Notes: a model not told the origin generated them from the sequence alone. Numbered from the stretch's first letter, positions 52,194-61,660 are shown. The stretch is DNA of 64,000 bases from JAHTBL01 sp038532735 (GCA_038532735.1 JBCBAC010000006.1:73483-137482); one strand, 5' to 3'. Made by a program: numbers and translations.

Positions 52194-55100
52194 ATGGCGA
52201 TGGAAAAGACCTTCAACGCAGCCGAAGCCGAAGCGCGCCTGAACGCCGCTTGGGACGCAGCGGGATGCTTCAAAGCGGGCGCAAACGCCTCGCGGGCCGA
52301 AACGTTCTGCATCATGATCCCGCCGCCCAATGTGACCGGCTCGCTCCATATGGGTCACGCCTTCAACAATACGCTGCAGGATATCCTCGTTCGTTGGCAC
52401 AGGATGCGCGGGTTCGACACGCTCTGGCAGCCGGGGCAGGACCACGCTGGCATCGCCACCCAAATGGTCGTTGAGCGTCAATTAGCCGAAACCCAACAGC
52501 CGTCCCGTGCCGAACTGGGGCGCGAGGCTTTCCTTGAGAAGGTCTGGGAGTGGAAAGAAGAAAGCGGCGACACGATCATCAACCAGCTCAAGCGGTTGGG
52601 TGCCTCTTGTGACTGGGACCGCAACGCCTTCACCATGTCCGGCAACTTCCCCGAGGCCGTCCTCAAGGTCTTTGTGGAAATGTATAACAAGGGCCTGATC
52701 TACCGCGGCAAGCGGCTGGTCAACTGGGACCCGCATTTTGAGACCGCGATTTCCGATCTTGAGGTCGAGAATATCGAAGTTGCTGGCCACATGTGGCACT
52801 TCAAATATCCGCTCGCCGGGGGGCAGACCTATACCTATGTCGAGAAGGACGAGGACGGGAATATCATCCTTGAGGAGGAGCGGGATTATATCTCCATCGC
52901 CACGACCCGGCCCGAAACGATGCTGGGCGACGGTGCTGTTGCCGTGCACCCGGATGACGAACGCTACGCGCCCATCATCGGCAAGCTCTGCGAAATCCCG
53001 GTCGGCCCGAAAGAGCATCGCCGCTTGATCCCGATCATCACCGATGAATACCCCGATCCGGATTTCGGCTCGGGTGCTGTGAAGATCACCGGCGCGCATG
53101 ACTTCAACGACTACGAGGTCGCCAAGCGCGGCGGCATCCCGATGTATTCGCTCATGGATACCAAAGGTGCGATGCGCTCTGACGGCAAACCCTATGCGGA
53201 AGAAGCCGCCGTCGCGCAGGCAATTGCGAACGGCGAGCAAGAGTTCGACGAGGTGATGATCGCCGCGATGAACCTTGTGCCAGAGGCCTATCGCGGTCTC
53301 GACCGGTTTGAGGCCCGCAAAGCCGTTGTTGCGGATATCACTGCCGAAGGTCTGGCCGTCATGGTGGAGGGCGAACCCGCCTCCGGCGATCAAGAAGACA
53401 CCACTGGCGCGCCCGAGATGGTGCCTTACGTCGAGAACAAGCCGATCATGCAGCCCTTCGGCGACCGCTCCAAGGTCGTGATCGAGCCGATGCTGACCGA
53501 TCAGTGGTTCGTCGACACGAAGCAGATCGTCGGCCCCGCGATTGACGCCGTCCGCTCGGGCGAGACGCAAATCCTGCCCGAGCAGCACAAGAAGGTCTAC
53601 TTCAACTGGCTCGAGAATATTGAACCTTGGTGCATCTCCCGCCAGCTCTGGTGGGGCCATCAAATTCCCGTCTGGTATGGCTTTGATCTGACCGGCAAAG
53701 ACTTCACCGATGACGAAGGCGACGGCGCTTTGGACGAAGTCGAAGTTACCACGCTTCTGTCGCAACAGCGCCTGCTGACAGGCACCGAACGCGCCCATTG
53801 CGCGGCCGATTTTGATGCCGTCTCAAACCAGTTTGCCGACGTTCTTGCCGATCTGCCCACCCCCCTGCACCATGCCCGCGTGGTCGAGGTTGCTGACCGC
53901 AACGCCGCGATCCATCTGATAGCCGAAAGCCTTGCGCAATACTCCATGGATCAGGACCCGACCAAGCTGGTCTACCCCGTCTGGCGGGACCCGGATGTTC
54001 TGGATACGTGGTTCTCCTCTGGTTTGTGGCCCATCGGCACACTGGGCTGGCCCGAACAGACACCCGAGCTAGCAAAGTATTTCCCGACCGATGTGCTGAT
54101 CACCGGTTTCGACATCATCTTCTTCTGGGTTGCGCGCATGATGATGATGCAATTCGCAGTCGTAGATCAGAAACCTTTCCATACGGTTTACGTCCACGCT
54201 CTCGTCCGCGACGAGAAGGGTAAGAAAATGTCGAAAAGTCTCGGCAATGTTCTCGATCCGCTCGAACTGATCGACGAATACGGCGCGGATGCTGTCCGCT
54301 TCACGCTGACCGCCATGGCTGCGATGGGGCGCGATCTGAAGCTCTCCACCCAGCGGATTGCGGGTTATCGGAACTTCGGAACCAAGCTCTGGAACGCCGC
54401 GCGATTTGCGGAAATGAACGGCGTATTTGATACAGATCCAATACATATCGCATCTGCATCCGATACATATCCAAGCCATACCGTGAATCGCTGGATCATT
54501 GGCGAGACCGCGAAGGTCCGTGAAGAGGTCGATGCCGCGCTGGAAAACTACCGGTTCAACGACGCCGCCAACGCGCTTTATGCATTCGTCTGGGGCAAGG
54601 TCTGCGACTGGTATGTGGAGCTGTCGAAACCGCTTCTGCAAGGCGATGACGCCGCCGCCAAAGCCGAAACCCAAGCCGTGATGCGCTGGGTTCTGGACCA
54701 GTGTTTCATCCTGCTCCACCCGATCATGCCCTATGTCACGGAAGAGCTGTGGGGCACGCTTGGCAGCCGCGAAAAGATGCTGGTTCACGCCGACTGGCCC
54801 ACCTATCAAGCCGCTGATTTGGTTGATGAAAAAGCCGATGCCGAGATGAACTGGGTTATCGCGCTCATTGAGGCAGTGCGCTCTGCCCGTGGTGAAATGC
54901 ACGTCCCCGTCGGGCTGAAAGTGCAGATGCTGCACACCGGCCTGACCCCCGATGCGACAGCCGCGCGGGAGCGCAACGAGGCGATGATCAAACGCCTTGC
55001 CCGGATCGAAGCTCTGGAAGAAGTTGCGACTTTGCCCAAGGGCTGCGTCAGCCTCGCAGTGGAAGGCGGCACCTTCGCCCTGCCGCTGGCAGACATCATT

Positions 55101-55310
55101 GACGTGGCCGAAGAAAAAGCGCGTCTTGAGAAAGTGCTGGGCAAACTCGCCAAGGAAATCGGCGGCCTCCGCGGACGGGTCAACAACCCGAAATTTGCGG
55201 CCTCTGCTCCGGCGGAAGTCGTTGAAGAAGCTAAGGAAAACCTTGCTGCGCGGGAAGCCGAGGAAGCCAAGATCAACGCCGCTTTGGCGCGTCTGGCCGA
55301 ACTGGGCTAG
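52194..55310 (+). CDS. valS: Valyl-tRNA synthetase
   Basis: 1038 residues. The HIGH motif is HMGH (52-55, in PPPNVTGSLHMGHAFNN), KMSKS is present at 678-682, and the C-terminal arm forms a coiled coil (VAEEKARLEKVLGKLAKEIGGL). A sequence patch at 54427-54483 is unlike its surroundings in base use. ATG 52194 or ATG 52200 may be the start. The adjacent CoxL-like gene is divergent. Confidence 0.97.
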   Translation: MAMEKTFNAAEAEARLNAAWDAAGCFKAGANASRAETFCIMIPPPNVTGSLHMGHAFNNTLQDILVRWHRMRGFDTLWQPGQDHAGIATQMVVERQLAETQQPSRAELGREAFLEKVWEWKEESGDTIINQLKRLGASCDWDRNAFTMSGNFPEAVLKVFVEMYNKGLIYRGKRLVNWDPHFETAISDLEVENIEVAGHMWHFKYPLAGGQTYTYVEKDEDGNIILEEERDYISIATTRPETMLGDGAVAVHPDDERYAPIIGKLCEIPVGPKEHRRLIPIITDEYPDPDFGSGAVKITGAHDFNDYEVAKRGGIPMYSLMDTKGAMRSDGKPYAEEAAVAQAIANGEQEFDEVMIAAMNLVPEAYRGLDRFEARKAVVADITAEGLAVMVEGEPASGDQEDTTGAPEMVPYVENKPIMQPFGDRSKVVIEPMLTDQWFVDTKQIVGPAIDAVRSGETQILPEQHKKVYFNWLENIEPWCISRQLWWGHQIPVWYGFDLTGKDFTDDEGDGALDEVEVTTLLSQQRLLTGTERAHCAADFDAVSNQFADVLADLPTPLHHARVVEVADRNAAIHLIAESLAQYSMDQDPTKLVYPVWRDPDVLDTWFSSGLWPIGTLGWPEQTPELAKYFPTDVLITGFDIIFFWVARMMMMQFAVVDQKPFHTVYVHALVRDEKGKKMSKSLGNVLDPLELIDEYGADAVRFTLTAMAAMGRDLKLSTQRIAGYRNFGTKLWNAARFAEMNGVFDTDPIHIASASDTYPSHTVNRWIIGETAKVREEVDAALENYRFNDAANALYAFVWGKVCDWYVELSKPLLQGDDAAAKAETQAVMRWVLDQCFILLHPIMPYVTEELWGTLGSREKMLVHADWPTYQAADLVDEKADAEMNWVIALIEAVRSARGEMHVPVGLKVQMLHTGLTPDATAARERNEAMIKRLARIEALEEVATLPKGCVSLAVEGGTFALPLADIIDVAEEKARLEKVLGKLAKEIGGLRGRVNNPKFAASAPAEVVEEAKENLAAREAEEAKINAALARLAELG

Positions 55311-55314
55311 CCGC

Positions 55315-55467
55315 TCACGGCACCGCCTTGTCGATCAAACGCATCGCGCCCAGCGCTTTGTCGTAGACCAGCGTCACAACCCGGCGCGCCGACCCGCGCG
55401 TCAGGGTTGGGACCGCGCGGATCGTCGCGGCAGCGGCTGTGGTGGCAAGAAACTGGCGACGGTTCAT
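55315..55467 (-). CDS. 50-residue protein with Tat-like signal
   Basis: The minus strand encodes MNRRQFLATTAAAATIRAVP, then TLTRGSARRVVTLVYDKALG and AMRLIDKAVP. RRQFL followed by an Ala-rich stretch is a twin-arginine-type signal. The short C-terminal part is conserved-looking and basic. AGGAG lies six bases before the ATG. It stops four bases after the convergent valS stop. It is either a real exported micro-protein or a truncated Tat substrate; function unknown. Confidence 0.6.
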   Translation of the reverse strand: MNRRQFLATTAAAATIRAVPTLTRGSARRVVTLVYDKALGAMRLIDKAVP

Positions 55468-55569
55468 GGCGCGCTCCTAACTGCGAATGGTTCTCAGGTG
55501 GGGCCGCTCTAACCATGTTTCAAGCCCCAAAGCCTTGCATAGTAACGACCTGCTGGCTTAGTTGCGCCC

Positions 55570-56676
55570 ATGACTTCGCCTCGTTTTACACCCCTCGCAC
55601 AGCGCCTGCCCGCCTCGGTTCCTTTCGTGGGTCCAGAAACGCAAGAACGTACCCGAGGCGCTGCATTTACAGCGCGCCTTGGGGCCAACGAGTCGCTTTT
55701 CGGGCCATCGCCCAAAGCCATAGACGCCATGGCGTGCGCGGCGTTGGAGGCTTGGATGTATGCCGACCCCGAAGCGCATGATCTAAAGCAAGCCCTTGCA
55801 AAACATCACGAAATCTCGCCCGAGAATATCATGATCGGCGAAGGTATCGACGGCTTGCTGGGTGCGCTGGTCCGGTTGATGGTGACCGAGGGCGATGCCG
55901 TTGTCACGTCAGACGGTGCCTATCCGACCTTCAATTACCACGTCACCGGGTTTGGCGGCACGCTGCACAAAGTGCCCTACCGTGACGACCATGAAGACCC
56001 AGACGCTCTCTTCGCCAAAGCGGCAGAGGTGGACGCAAAGCTCGTCTATTTGGCCAATCCCGACAACCCGATGGGCACATGGCTGCAGGGCACGGCGTTA
56101 ACCAAGAATCTGGAGGGATTGCCGGAGGGTTGCCTGCTGGTGCTGGACGAGGCGTATATCGACACCGCCCCAGCCGACGCCGTGCCTGATATCGCGGCAA
56201 ATGATCCACGCGTGATCCGGATGCGCACCTTCTCCAAAGCCTATGGTCTGGCGGGCGCGCGCGTGGGGTATGCAATTGGTGCGCCCGATCTGATCGCTGC
56301 GTTTCACAAGGTGCGCAACCATTTCGGCATGGGGCGGATCAGCCTTGCGGGGGCCTTGGCTGCTTTGCAGGATCAAGGCTACCTCTTTGGAACAGTTGAG
56401 AAAATTCGGATCGCCCGCGACCGCATCACGCAGATCGCCGCAGCCAACGGCTTGCACGCCATCCCGTCGGCCACGAATTTCGTCGCGATTGATTGCGGGA
56501 AGGACGGCGCGTTTGCAAAGGCTGTCCTCGACGCGCTGATCGCCGAAGGCATCTTCGTGCGCATGCCCTTCGTCGCCCCGCAAGACCGCTGCATCCGCGT
56601 CAGCTGCGGACCGGACGAGGCGCTTGATCTTTTTGAAACCACTTTGCCAAAAGCCCTCTCCGCCGCGCGCGGCTGA
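55570..56676 (+). CDS. PLP-dependent aminotransferase, histidinol-phosphate type (HisC-like)
   Basis: 368 residues of fold type I, class I/II. ARLGANESLFGPSPKAIDAM is the HisC/Cobyric-type N-terminus, NPDNPMGT the substrate loop, LVLDEAYID the Asp pair with PLP nitrogen, and FSKAYGLAGARVGY contains the Schiff-base Lys223. HisC-like enzymes act on histidinol phosphate or aromatic amino acids. No his operon is nearby, so a secondary aminotransferase is likely. It stands after the Tat peptide and before a small membrane protein. Confidence 0.88.
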   Translation: MTSPRFTPLAQRLPASVPFVGPETQERTRGAAFTARLGANESLFGPSPKAIDAMACAALEAWMYADPEAHDLKQALAKHHEISPENIMIGEGIDGLLGALVRLMVTEGDAVVTSDGAYPTFNYHVTGFGGTLHKVPYRDDHEDPDALFAKAAEVDAKLVYLANPDNPMGTWLQGTALTKNLEGLPEGCLLVLDEAYIDTAPADAVPDIAANDPRVIRMRTFSKAYGLAGARVGYAIGAPDLIAAFHKVRNHFGMGRISLAGALAALQDQGYLFGTVEKIRIARDRITQIAAANGLHAIPSATNFVAIDCGKDGAFAKAVLDALIAEGIFVRMPFVAPQDRCIRVSCGPDEALDLFETTLPKALSAARG

Positions 56677-56724
56677 GCACGTATTTTTTACCTTCCCTTC
56701 ACGGATCCCGTGCTAGCTTTTCGC

Positions 56725-56931
56725 ATGAGCAAACGCGCACCCCTCTCACAACAGCGCCCCCTCGGACGGGTTGAGAACTATACGACCGCCTTTCTGGCAT
56801 CGTCGGGCCTTTTGGCCTTCATGGTGCTTTTCCTGCTCGCCGCCGCCTATGGCTGGGTCGTCGCCATTGCAGTCGCCTTGCTGACAGACCGCGCAATCCT
56901 CACAATCGCCGAGCTACGCAAGCGGCGTTAA
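56725..56931 (+). CDS. Small membrane protein of unknown function
   Basis: 68 residues (MSKRAPLSQQRPLGRVENYT, then two closely spaced hydrophobic helices about 24-56, then a basic tail ELRKRR). No domain recognised. The ATG at 56725 is used; a start 15 bases upstream would add five residues. Its stop shares four bases with the convergent aminotransferase stop. Confidence 0.68.
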   Translation: MSKRAPLSQQRPLGRVENYTTAFLASSGLLAFMVLFLLAAAYGWVVAIAVALLTDRAILTIAELRKRR

Positions 56932-58124
56932 GCCTTTGAAATCACGTCAGATGCGGCGCTCAGAGCGGTCGCATCATGCGGGATATCAAGGGCTGTCAGA
57001 CCCGCCTGGATCGTGCCCAGAACGCCCATAACCATCTGTGCATTCACATGGCCCATATGGCCCACGCGGAAGAAACCGTCCCCGCCCGGATCGGCGTCAG
57101 AGCCCATCCCAAGGCCAATACCAAGCGTGACGCCTGCATTCTCCGTCAGCCATGTCCGCAAGGAAGTGCCCAAGGGGGCCGTGACGCGCACAGCGGTGAC
57201 GGCATGGCTCCGCTTGGTTTTGTCTTCAATGTTCAGCGCAACAGGGCCTGCGCGGCCCCATGTGTCAAAGGCTGCCCAGATGGCCTGCGCGAGGGTGGCG
57301 TGACGGGCCCAGACAGCCTCCAACCCTTCCTCGAAAATCATGTCGAGCGCTTCGCGCAGCCCGTAAAGGTGATGCGTCGGCGCGGTGCCATCGAAATACC
57401 GATAGTATTCCTCTGGGGCCACGCGCGGCCGCCAATCCCAGTAGTGCGTCACCAGATCGGCGTTTTCCCGCGCCACATCGGCCTTGTCGCTAAAGAACAC
57501 GAACGCCATGCCAGGCGGTGTCATCAGGCCCTTCTGGCAGCCTGCCACCATGATATCGACGCCCCATTCGTCCATCTCGAACCGGTCACAGCCCAGACAG
57601 GCGATGCAATCGACCATGAGCAAGGCCGGGTGGCCGGCGGCATCCATCACGCCGCGCAAGCCTTTGATATCGTTGAGCACCGAGGTTGAGGTATCGACCT
57701 GCACTGACAGCACAGCTTTGTAGCTATGCCCCTTATCCGCGCGCAATACCTCTTCGACCTGCGCCAGATCAATGTCAGCGCGTTTGCCAAAATCGAGCGT
57801 ATCGACCTGCACGCCCATCTTCGCGGCCATCTCGCCCCAACCCACGCAAAAGCGCCCTGTGGCCAACACAAGTACCTTGTCCCCGCGCGAGAGCACATTG
57901 ACCAAAGCGGCCTCCCAAGCGCCGTGACCGTTGGCGATATACATCGCGACATTCTGTTCGGTCCGCGCGACGCGTTTCAGGTCAGCGGCAATCGTATGGG
58001 TCATCTCGACCAAAGGCCCGGTATAGATGTTGGGCGCAGGCCGATGCATGGCCTGCAACACCCGGTCGGGCATCACGGACGGGCCGGGAATGGCAAGAGA
58101 ATGACGACCATTTGCAAGCGACAT
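56928..58124 (-). CDS. Class V aminotransferase, alanine/serine-glyoxylate type
   Basis: 398 residues of the AGXT/SPT family. HSLAIPGPSVMPDRVLQAMHRPAPNIY at the N-terminus, NGHGAWEAALVNVLSRGD, the Asp in LLMVDCIACLGCD and the PLP Lys198 in AGCQKGLMTPPG are all as expected. It transfers amino groups from alanine, serine or aspartate to glyoxylate; which one cannot be told. A link to one-carbon metabolism through the serine-glycine pool is possible. AAAGG lies upstream of the ATG at 58124. Confidence 0.9.
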   Translation of the reverse strand: MSLANGRHSLAIPGPSVMPDRVLQAMHRPAPNIYTGPLVEMTHTIAADLKRVARTEQNVAMYIANGHGAWEAALVNVLSRGDKVLVLATGRFCVGWGEMAAKMGVQVDTLDFGKRADIDLAQVEEVLRADKGHSYKAVLSVQVDTSTSVLNDIKGLRGVMDAAGHPALLMVDCIACLGCDRFEMDEWGVDIMVAGCQKGLMTPPGMAFVFFSDKADVARENADLVTHYWDWRPRVAPEEYYRYFDGTAPTHHLYGLREALDMIFEEGLEAVWARHATLAQAIWAAFDTWGRAGPVALNIEDKTKRSHAVTAVRVTAPLGTSLRTWLTENAGVTLGIGLGMGSDADPGGDGFFRVGHMGHVNAQMVMGVLGTIQAGLTALDIPHDATALSAASDVISKA

Positions 58125-58259
58125 TTGGGGGGACCTTTCAGCACGTAACCCGCCAGACCTATTTCGAGACCCCACGTCCGTCAATCGCTCAGCGTCTTGC
58201 TGTTGCGCCCTGCCTCGCATACATCCCGGTCGATGATCAATTGAACAGGCCACATCCCG

Positions 58260-58943
58260 ATGGGCGGCATTGCCGACACTTTCAAGAAACTGGAGCGCCG
58301 CATGCGCACCGCAGTGCGTGGGGATATGGAAACATCCACTGGGCGCCGCAAAGCGCGTCTTCAGTATCACATCTTCGATCATGCGTTCCTGCGGGTGTTC
58401 TGGACCAATTTCGACAAGGTGGCCGATGGGGTCTATCGCTCCAACCAGCCGACCTATGCGCGCTTTGCCCGCTATAAGGCGATGGGCGTGAAATCAGTGC
58501 TGAACCTGCGCGGTGCCAGCTTAGAGAGCCCCTATCAGTTCGAGCGGGAAACCTGCGAGAAGTTGGGGCTTAAATTGGTCGATGCGAAGATTTATGCCCG
58601 CAAAGCTGCCGGGCGGGACGAGCTTTTGCACCTGATCCATTGCTTTCGGACCATCGAAAAACCCTTTCTGATGCATTGCAAATCCGGTGCCGACCGGGCC
58701 GGGTTCGCCTCCGTGCTGTACCTCATGGTGATGGAAGGCAAATCGCTGAAGGAGGCGCGCAAGCATCTGTCAGCCCGATATATCCATTTCAAATGGACCA
58801 AGACCGGGATCGTGGATCATATCTTTGATATGTATGAAGAATTCAATGCCCATACGCCAATGCCCATCGAGGAATGGATCGCCACGGTCTACGACAAGGG
58901 CGAGGCGAACCGCTCTTTCGCGAAGCTGCGCGGCGCGGCTTAG
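58260..58943 (+). CDS. Dual-specificity/tyrosine phosphatase-like protein
   Basis: 227 residues. The phosphatase loop is HCKSGADRAG (nucleophile Cys140, Arg146), and the segment VYRSNQPTYARFARYKAMGVKSVLNLRG contains the general acid region. Alternative starts are ATG 58302 and ATG 58326. It acts on phosphoproteins, phospholipids or phospho-sugars in the cytoplasm. The stop overlaps the convergent glycosyltransferase stop by four bases (TTAG). Confidence 0.88.
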   Translation: MGGIADTFKKLERRMRTAVRGDMETSTGRRKARLQYHIFDHAFLRVFWTNFDKVADGVYRSNQPTYARFARYKAMGVKSVLNLRGASLESPYQFERETCEKLGLKLVDAKIYARKAAGRDELLHLIHCFRTIEKPFLMHCKSGADRAGFASVLYLMVMEGKSLKEARKHLSARYIHFKWTKTGIVDHIFDMYEEFNAHTPMPIEEWIATVYDKGEANRSFAKLRGAA

Positions 58944-59620
58944 CGGCGGCGGTAAGCTTTCGCGAGTTGCGCGGGGTCAGCGCCCCACAGATAGCGGATG
59001 AGCGTGATCAGGTTACGGCTACCGCGGCGCACCCAACCGCCCTTCACGTAACGCTCCGCTCCGGTGTGCGCCGTAAACGCCAAAGGCACCAATTGCCCTT
59101 TGATCGCGCGCGCCAAGGCGACATCCTCCATCAGCGGAATGTCTGGATAGCCCCCCGCCGCATCATAAACCGCACGGCTGACCAGCAAGCCCTGATCTCC
59201 GTAAGGCAATTGAAAGAGGCGCGACCGGAGGTTTGCCCATCCCGCGACAAAGCGCGGGGCAAAACCGCTCGCGCGAAACTGCAGGCGTCCGTAACCAGCC
59301 TGCCCGGCGCTCATGGTGTCCTGAACGACGCTGCTCCACCCCGGTGCCAGCACCGTGTCCGCATGCAGCACCAATACCCAAGCCCCCTTGCTGGCCGCAA
59401 CGCCGCGCCGCAGCTGCCCCCCGCGCCCTGCCGCGCCGGTCACGACGACGGCACCTGCCTGCTCGGCAAGATCAAGCGTTGCATCCTGTGATCCACCGTC
59501 CGAGATCACAACCTCCCGGATCAACCCCGCCTGCAAGCCTTCCATGAGGCTCGCCAGCGTGGCAGGCAACCCAGCCTCGGCATTGAGAGTGGGAAGGATG
59601 ATCGACAAGGGTGCGCGCAT
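58940..59620 (-). CDS. Family 2 glycosyltransferase (TIGR04283 type)
   Basis: 226 residues. The GT-A fold starts MRAPLSIILPTLNAEAGLPATLASL with the nucleotide-binding DGGSQDAT and the metal-binding WVLVLHADTVLAPGW (DxD-like HAD). The later RSRLFQLPYGDQGLLVSRAVYDAAGGYPDIPLMEDVALARAIK is typical of TIGR04283. It probably transfers a sugar to a lipid or polysaccharide. It lies between a phosphatase and the YgfZ-type gene. Confidence 0.9.
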   Translation of the reverse strand: MRAPLSIILPTLNAEAGLPATLASLMEGLQAGLIREVVISDGGSQDATLDLAEQAGAVVVTGAAGRGGQLRRGVAASKGAWVLVLHADTVLAPGWSSVVQDTMSAGQAGYGRLQFRASGFAPRFVAGWANLRSRLFQLPYGDQGLLVSRAVYDAAGGYPDIPLMEDVALARAIKGQLVPLAFTAHTGAERYVKGGWVRRGSRNLITLIRYLWGADPAQLAKAYRRR

Positions 59621-59684
59621 GCCAGCCTTTCTGATTGAGCCTGCGTCCCCTATATGTCACCTGACAGCGAAAGGGGATGGCCCA

Positions 59685-60419
59685 ATGCGCACAGATCGCA
59701 GCATTTTCAGCGTGACCGGCACAGATCGGGAGGACTTCCTGCAAGGCCTGGTCACGAATGACGTGGCCAAGCTGAAAGACGGTTTGGTCTACGCGGCACT
59801 CTTGACCCCGCAAGGCAAATACCTGGCCGATTTCTTTCTGGTCCCCGCAGAGGGGGCAATCCTGATCGACGTGAAAACCGACATTGCCGTTCAGACGATC
59901 CAGCGCTTGTCGATGTATAAGCTGCGCGCGAATGTGGAGATTGCGGAGAGCACCCTCAAGGTGGGGTGTGGCACCGGCCCGATGCCCGTAGGCGCCTTTG
60001 CCGACCCACGGCACCCGGCCCTTGGCTGGCGGCACTATTCAGAAGCCCCACAAAGCGATGACACCGATTGGACCGCCCTGCGCGTGGAACATCAGATCCC
60101 CGAAACCGGGGTGGAGCTGACACCAGACAGCTACATCCTCGAAGTGGGCTTTGAGGATCTGCACGGCGTTGATTTCCGCAAAGGCTGCTATGTCGGTCAG
60201 GAAGTTACTGCGCGCATGAAGCATAAGACGGAACTGCGCAAAGGTCTGGCACAGGTCTCTGTTTCAGGGGACGCCGCAACCGGCGCGGATATCACCAAGG
60301 ACGGCAAGCCCGTGGGCACCCTGCTCAGCCGCGCAGGCGACAGAGCCCTAGCTTATTTGCGCTTTGATCGCGCGGACGGTCCCCTAAAGGCGGACGCCGC
60401 CACCCTGCATCGCCTCTGA
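59685..60419 (+). CDS. ygfZ: YgfZ/GcvT-like folate-binding protein
   Basis: 244 residues. The conserved KGCYVGQE motif is at 166-173 and the N-terminus shows SVTGTDREDFLQGLVTNDVAKL. YgfZ proteins use tetrahydrofolate in assembly or repair of certain iron-sulfur enzymes such as MiaB. The ATG at 59685 is supported by AAGGGGA upstream and by family length; a longer open frame runs antisense to the glycosyltransferase and is not coding. It is related in fold to the GcvT domains of the demethylating enzymes. Confidence 0.92.
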   Translation: MRTDRSIFSVTGTDREDFLQGLVTNDVAKLKDGLVYAALLTPQGKYLADFFLVPAEGAILIDVKTDIAVQTIQRLSMYKLRANVEIAESTLKVGCGTGPMPVGAFADPRHPALGWRHYSEAPQSDDTDWTALRVEHQIPETGVELTPDSYILEVGFEDLHGVDFRKGCYVGQEVTARMKHKTELRKGLAQVSVSGDAATGADITKDGKPVGTLLSRAGDRALAYLRFDRADGPLKADAATLHRL

Positions 60420-60541
60420 CCTTCGCTTTTCTCAAATATCCATGCGCGGCCTGCCAAACGCACACCGCTTACTGATCTAGCGCAGCTGTACCAACTGCGC
60501 CAAATCAAACATGAAATGCGCGCGCAGCGCGCTCCGTCGGA

Positions 60542-61105
60542 TTAAGCCCGCTCGGAGTATTCCATCGTTTCGGTGTTCACCACGATGGCTTCATCCTGCC
60601 CCACGAAGGGCGGCACCATGACCTTCACGCCATTGTCCAGCACTGCTGGCTTGAAGCTGTTGGCCGCTGTCTGACCTTTCACAACCGGCTCTGTCTCGAC
60701 CACGGTACAGGTCACTTTCTGCGGTAAGGTCGCGTTCAGCGCTTCGGCCTCGTAATACTCAATCGTGATCGTCATGCCGTCCTGCAAGAACGGACGGCGA
60801 TCCCCGAGGATCTCGGCTGGCAATTCGATCTGTTCATATGTCTCGTTGTCCATGAAAACGAGCATGCCGTCGTTCTCATAAAGAAACTGCTGGTCTTTTT
60901 GCTCCAGCCGGACACGCTCCACCTTGTCGGCAGAGCGAAATCTTTCGTTCAGCTTGGAACCATTGCGCAAGTTGCGGAGTTCAACCTGTGCAAACGCACC
61001 ACCTTTACCGGGTTTTACGTGATCAACCTTAACGGCAGCCCACAAGCCGCCATTATGTTCAAGCACATTTCCAATGCGAATTTCGTTTCCGTTGATTTTG
61101 GGCAT
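60542..61105 (-). CDS. efp: Elongation factor P
   Basis: 187 residues with three beta-barrel domains: KOW-like (MPKINGNEIRIGNVLEHNGGLWAAVKVDHVKPGKGGAF), OB and C-terminal. EF-P rescues ribosomes at polyproline. The loop residue equivalent to E. coli Lys34 is Lys34 in KPGKGG, so post-translational lysylation by EpmA is likely. The start at 61105 is the family start. A GC-rich hairpin without T-run lies after the stop (about 60515-60535). Confidence 0.95.
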   Translation of the reverse strand: MPKINGNEIRIGNVLEHNGGLWAAVKVDHVKPGKGGAFAQVELRNLRNGSKLNERFRSADKVERVRLEQKDQQFLYENDGMLVFMDNETYEQIELPAEILGDRRPFLQDGMTITIEYYEAEALNATLPQKVTCTVVETEPVVKGQTAANSFKPAVLDNGVKVMVPPFVGQDEAIVVNTETMEYSERA

Positions 61106-61218
61106 GACACAAACCTGGCAAAAGGTTGAAGAGAAGATGACAACGCCTATATCTTGTGTGGCTAACGCCCGCAAGGGAGCGAATACGGGGGTATTTTCGG
61201 CACAAGCCATGCAAAATT

Positions 61219-61235
61219 TGCATACTAGCTATGCA
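61219..61235. promoter_or_regulatory. Inverted repeat between efp and the DUF6280-like gene
   Basis: TGCATA-CTAGC-TATGCA forms a perfect 6-bp inverted repeat in an AT-rich part of the divergent intergenic region (61106-61316), 82 bases before the DUF6280-like start. It may be an operator or part of a promoter. Confidence 0.35.
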
Positions 61236-61316
61236 TCAAACGGCTATCCGAATCGCTGAATTTCGGTCATAACGACCGGCACGCCCACATCGCAAGAACA
61301 ACAACAAGGATACGGA

Positions 61317-61631
61317 ATGAAAGATTTCGTCGACGGCACCGCCTTCAACAACGAACAGGGCAATCGCGCTCGCAAATTGTTCGCCGCTGTTGTGCTGGCC
61401 GCTTTGGATGATGCCATTGCGGATGACAAGAAATATGGCAACGGGCCCGAGCAAATTGCTCGTTGGGCACGCTCCCGCGATGGGCGCGAGGTTTTGTCCT
61501 GCGCCGGTATCGACCCCAACGAGCGGGTCGTAGAAGGCTTGATGGAGTTTGTCTCCAAGGGCGTTCGGACTTCTGTCGCGCTCAGCCGGGAAGAAAGCGA
61601 GCGCCGCAACCAGCAGGCCGAAGCGGCCTAA
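61317..61631 (+). CDS. Conserved small protein, DUF6280-like
   Basis: 104 residues, soluble, mostly helical. MKDFVDGTAFNNEQGNRARKLFAAVVLAALDDAIADDKKYGNGPEQIARWARSRDG is, from memory, the N-terminus of the DUF6280 family of Rhodobacteraceae. The C-terminus ends in an Arg/Glu-rich helix (SREESERRNQQAEAA). No catalytic motif is seen. It has its own strong terminator. An earlier role in transcription or cell cycle cannot be inferred. Confidence 0.82.
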   Translation: MKDFVDGTAFNNEQGNRARKLFAAVVLAALDDAIADDKKYGNGPEQIARWARSRDGREVLSCAGIDPNERVVEGLMEFVSKGVRTSVALSREESERRNQQAEAA

Positions 61632-61660
61632 ACGGCTGCACGCGCTGCCAGATTAAAAAG

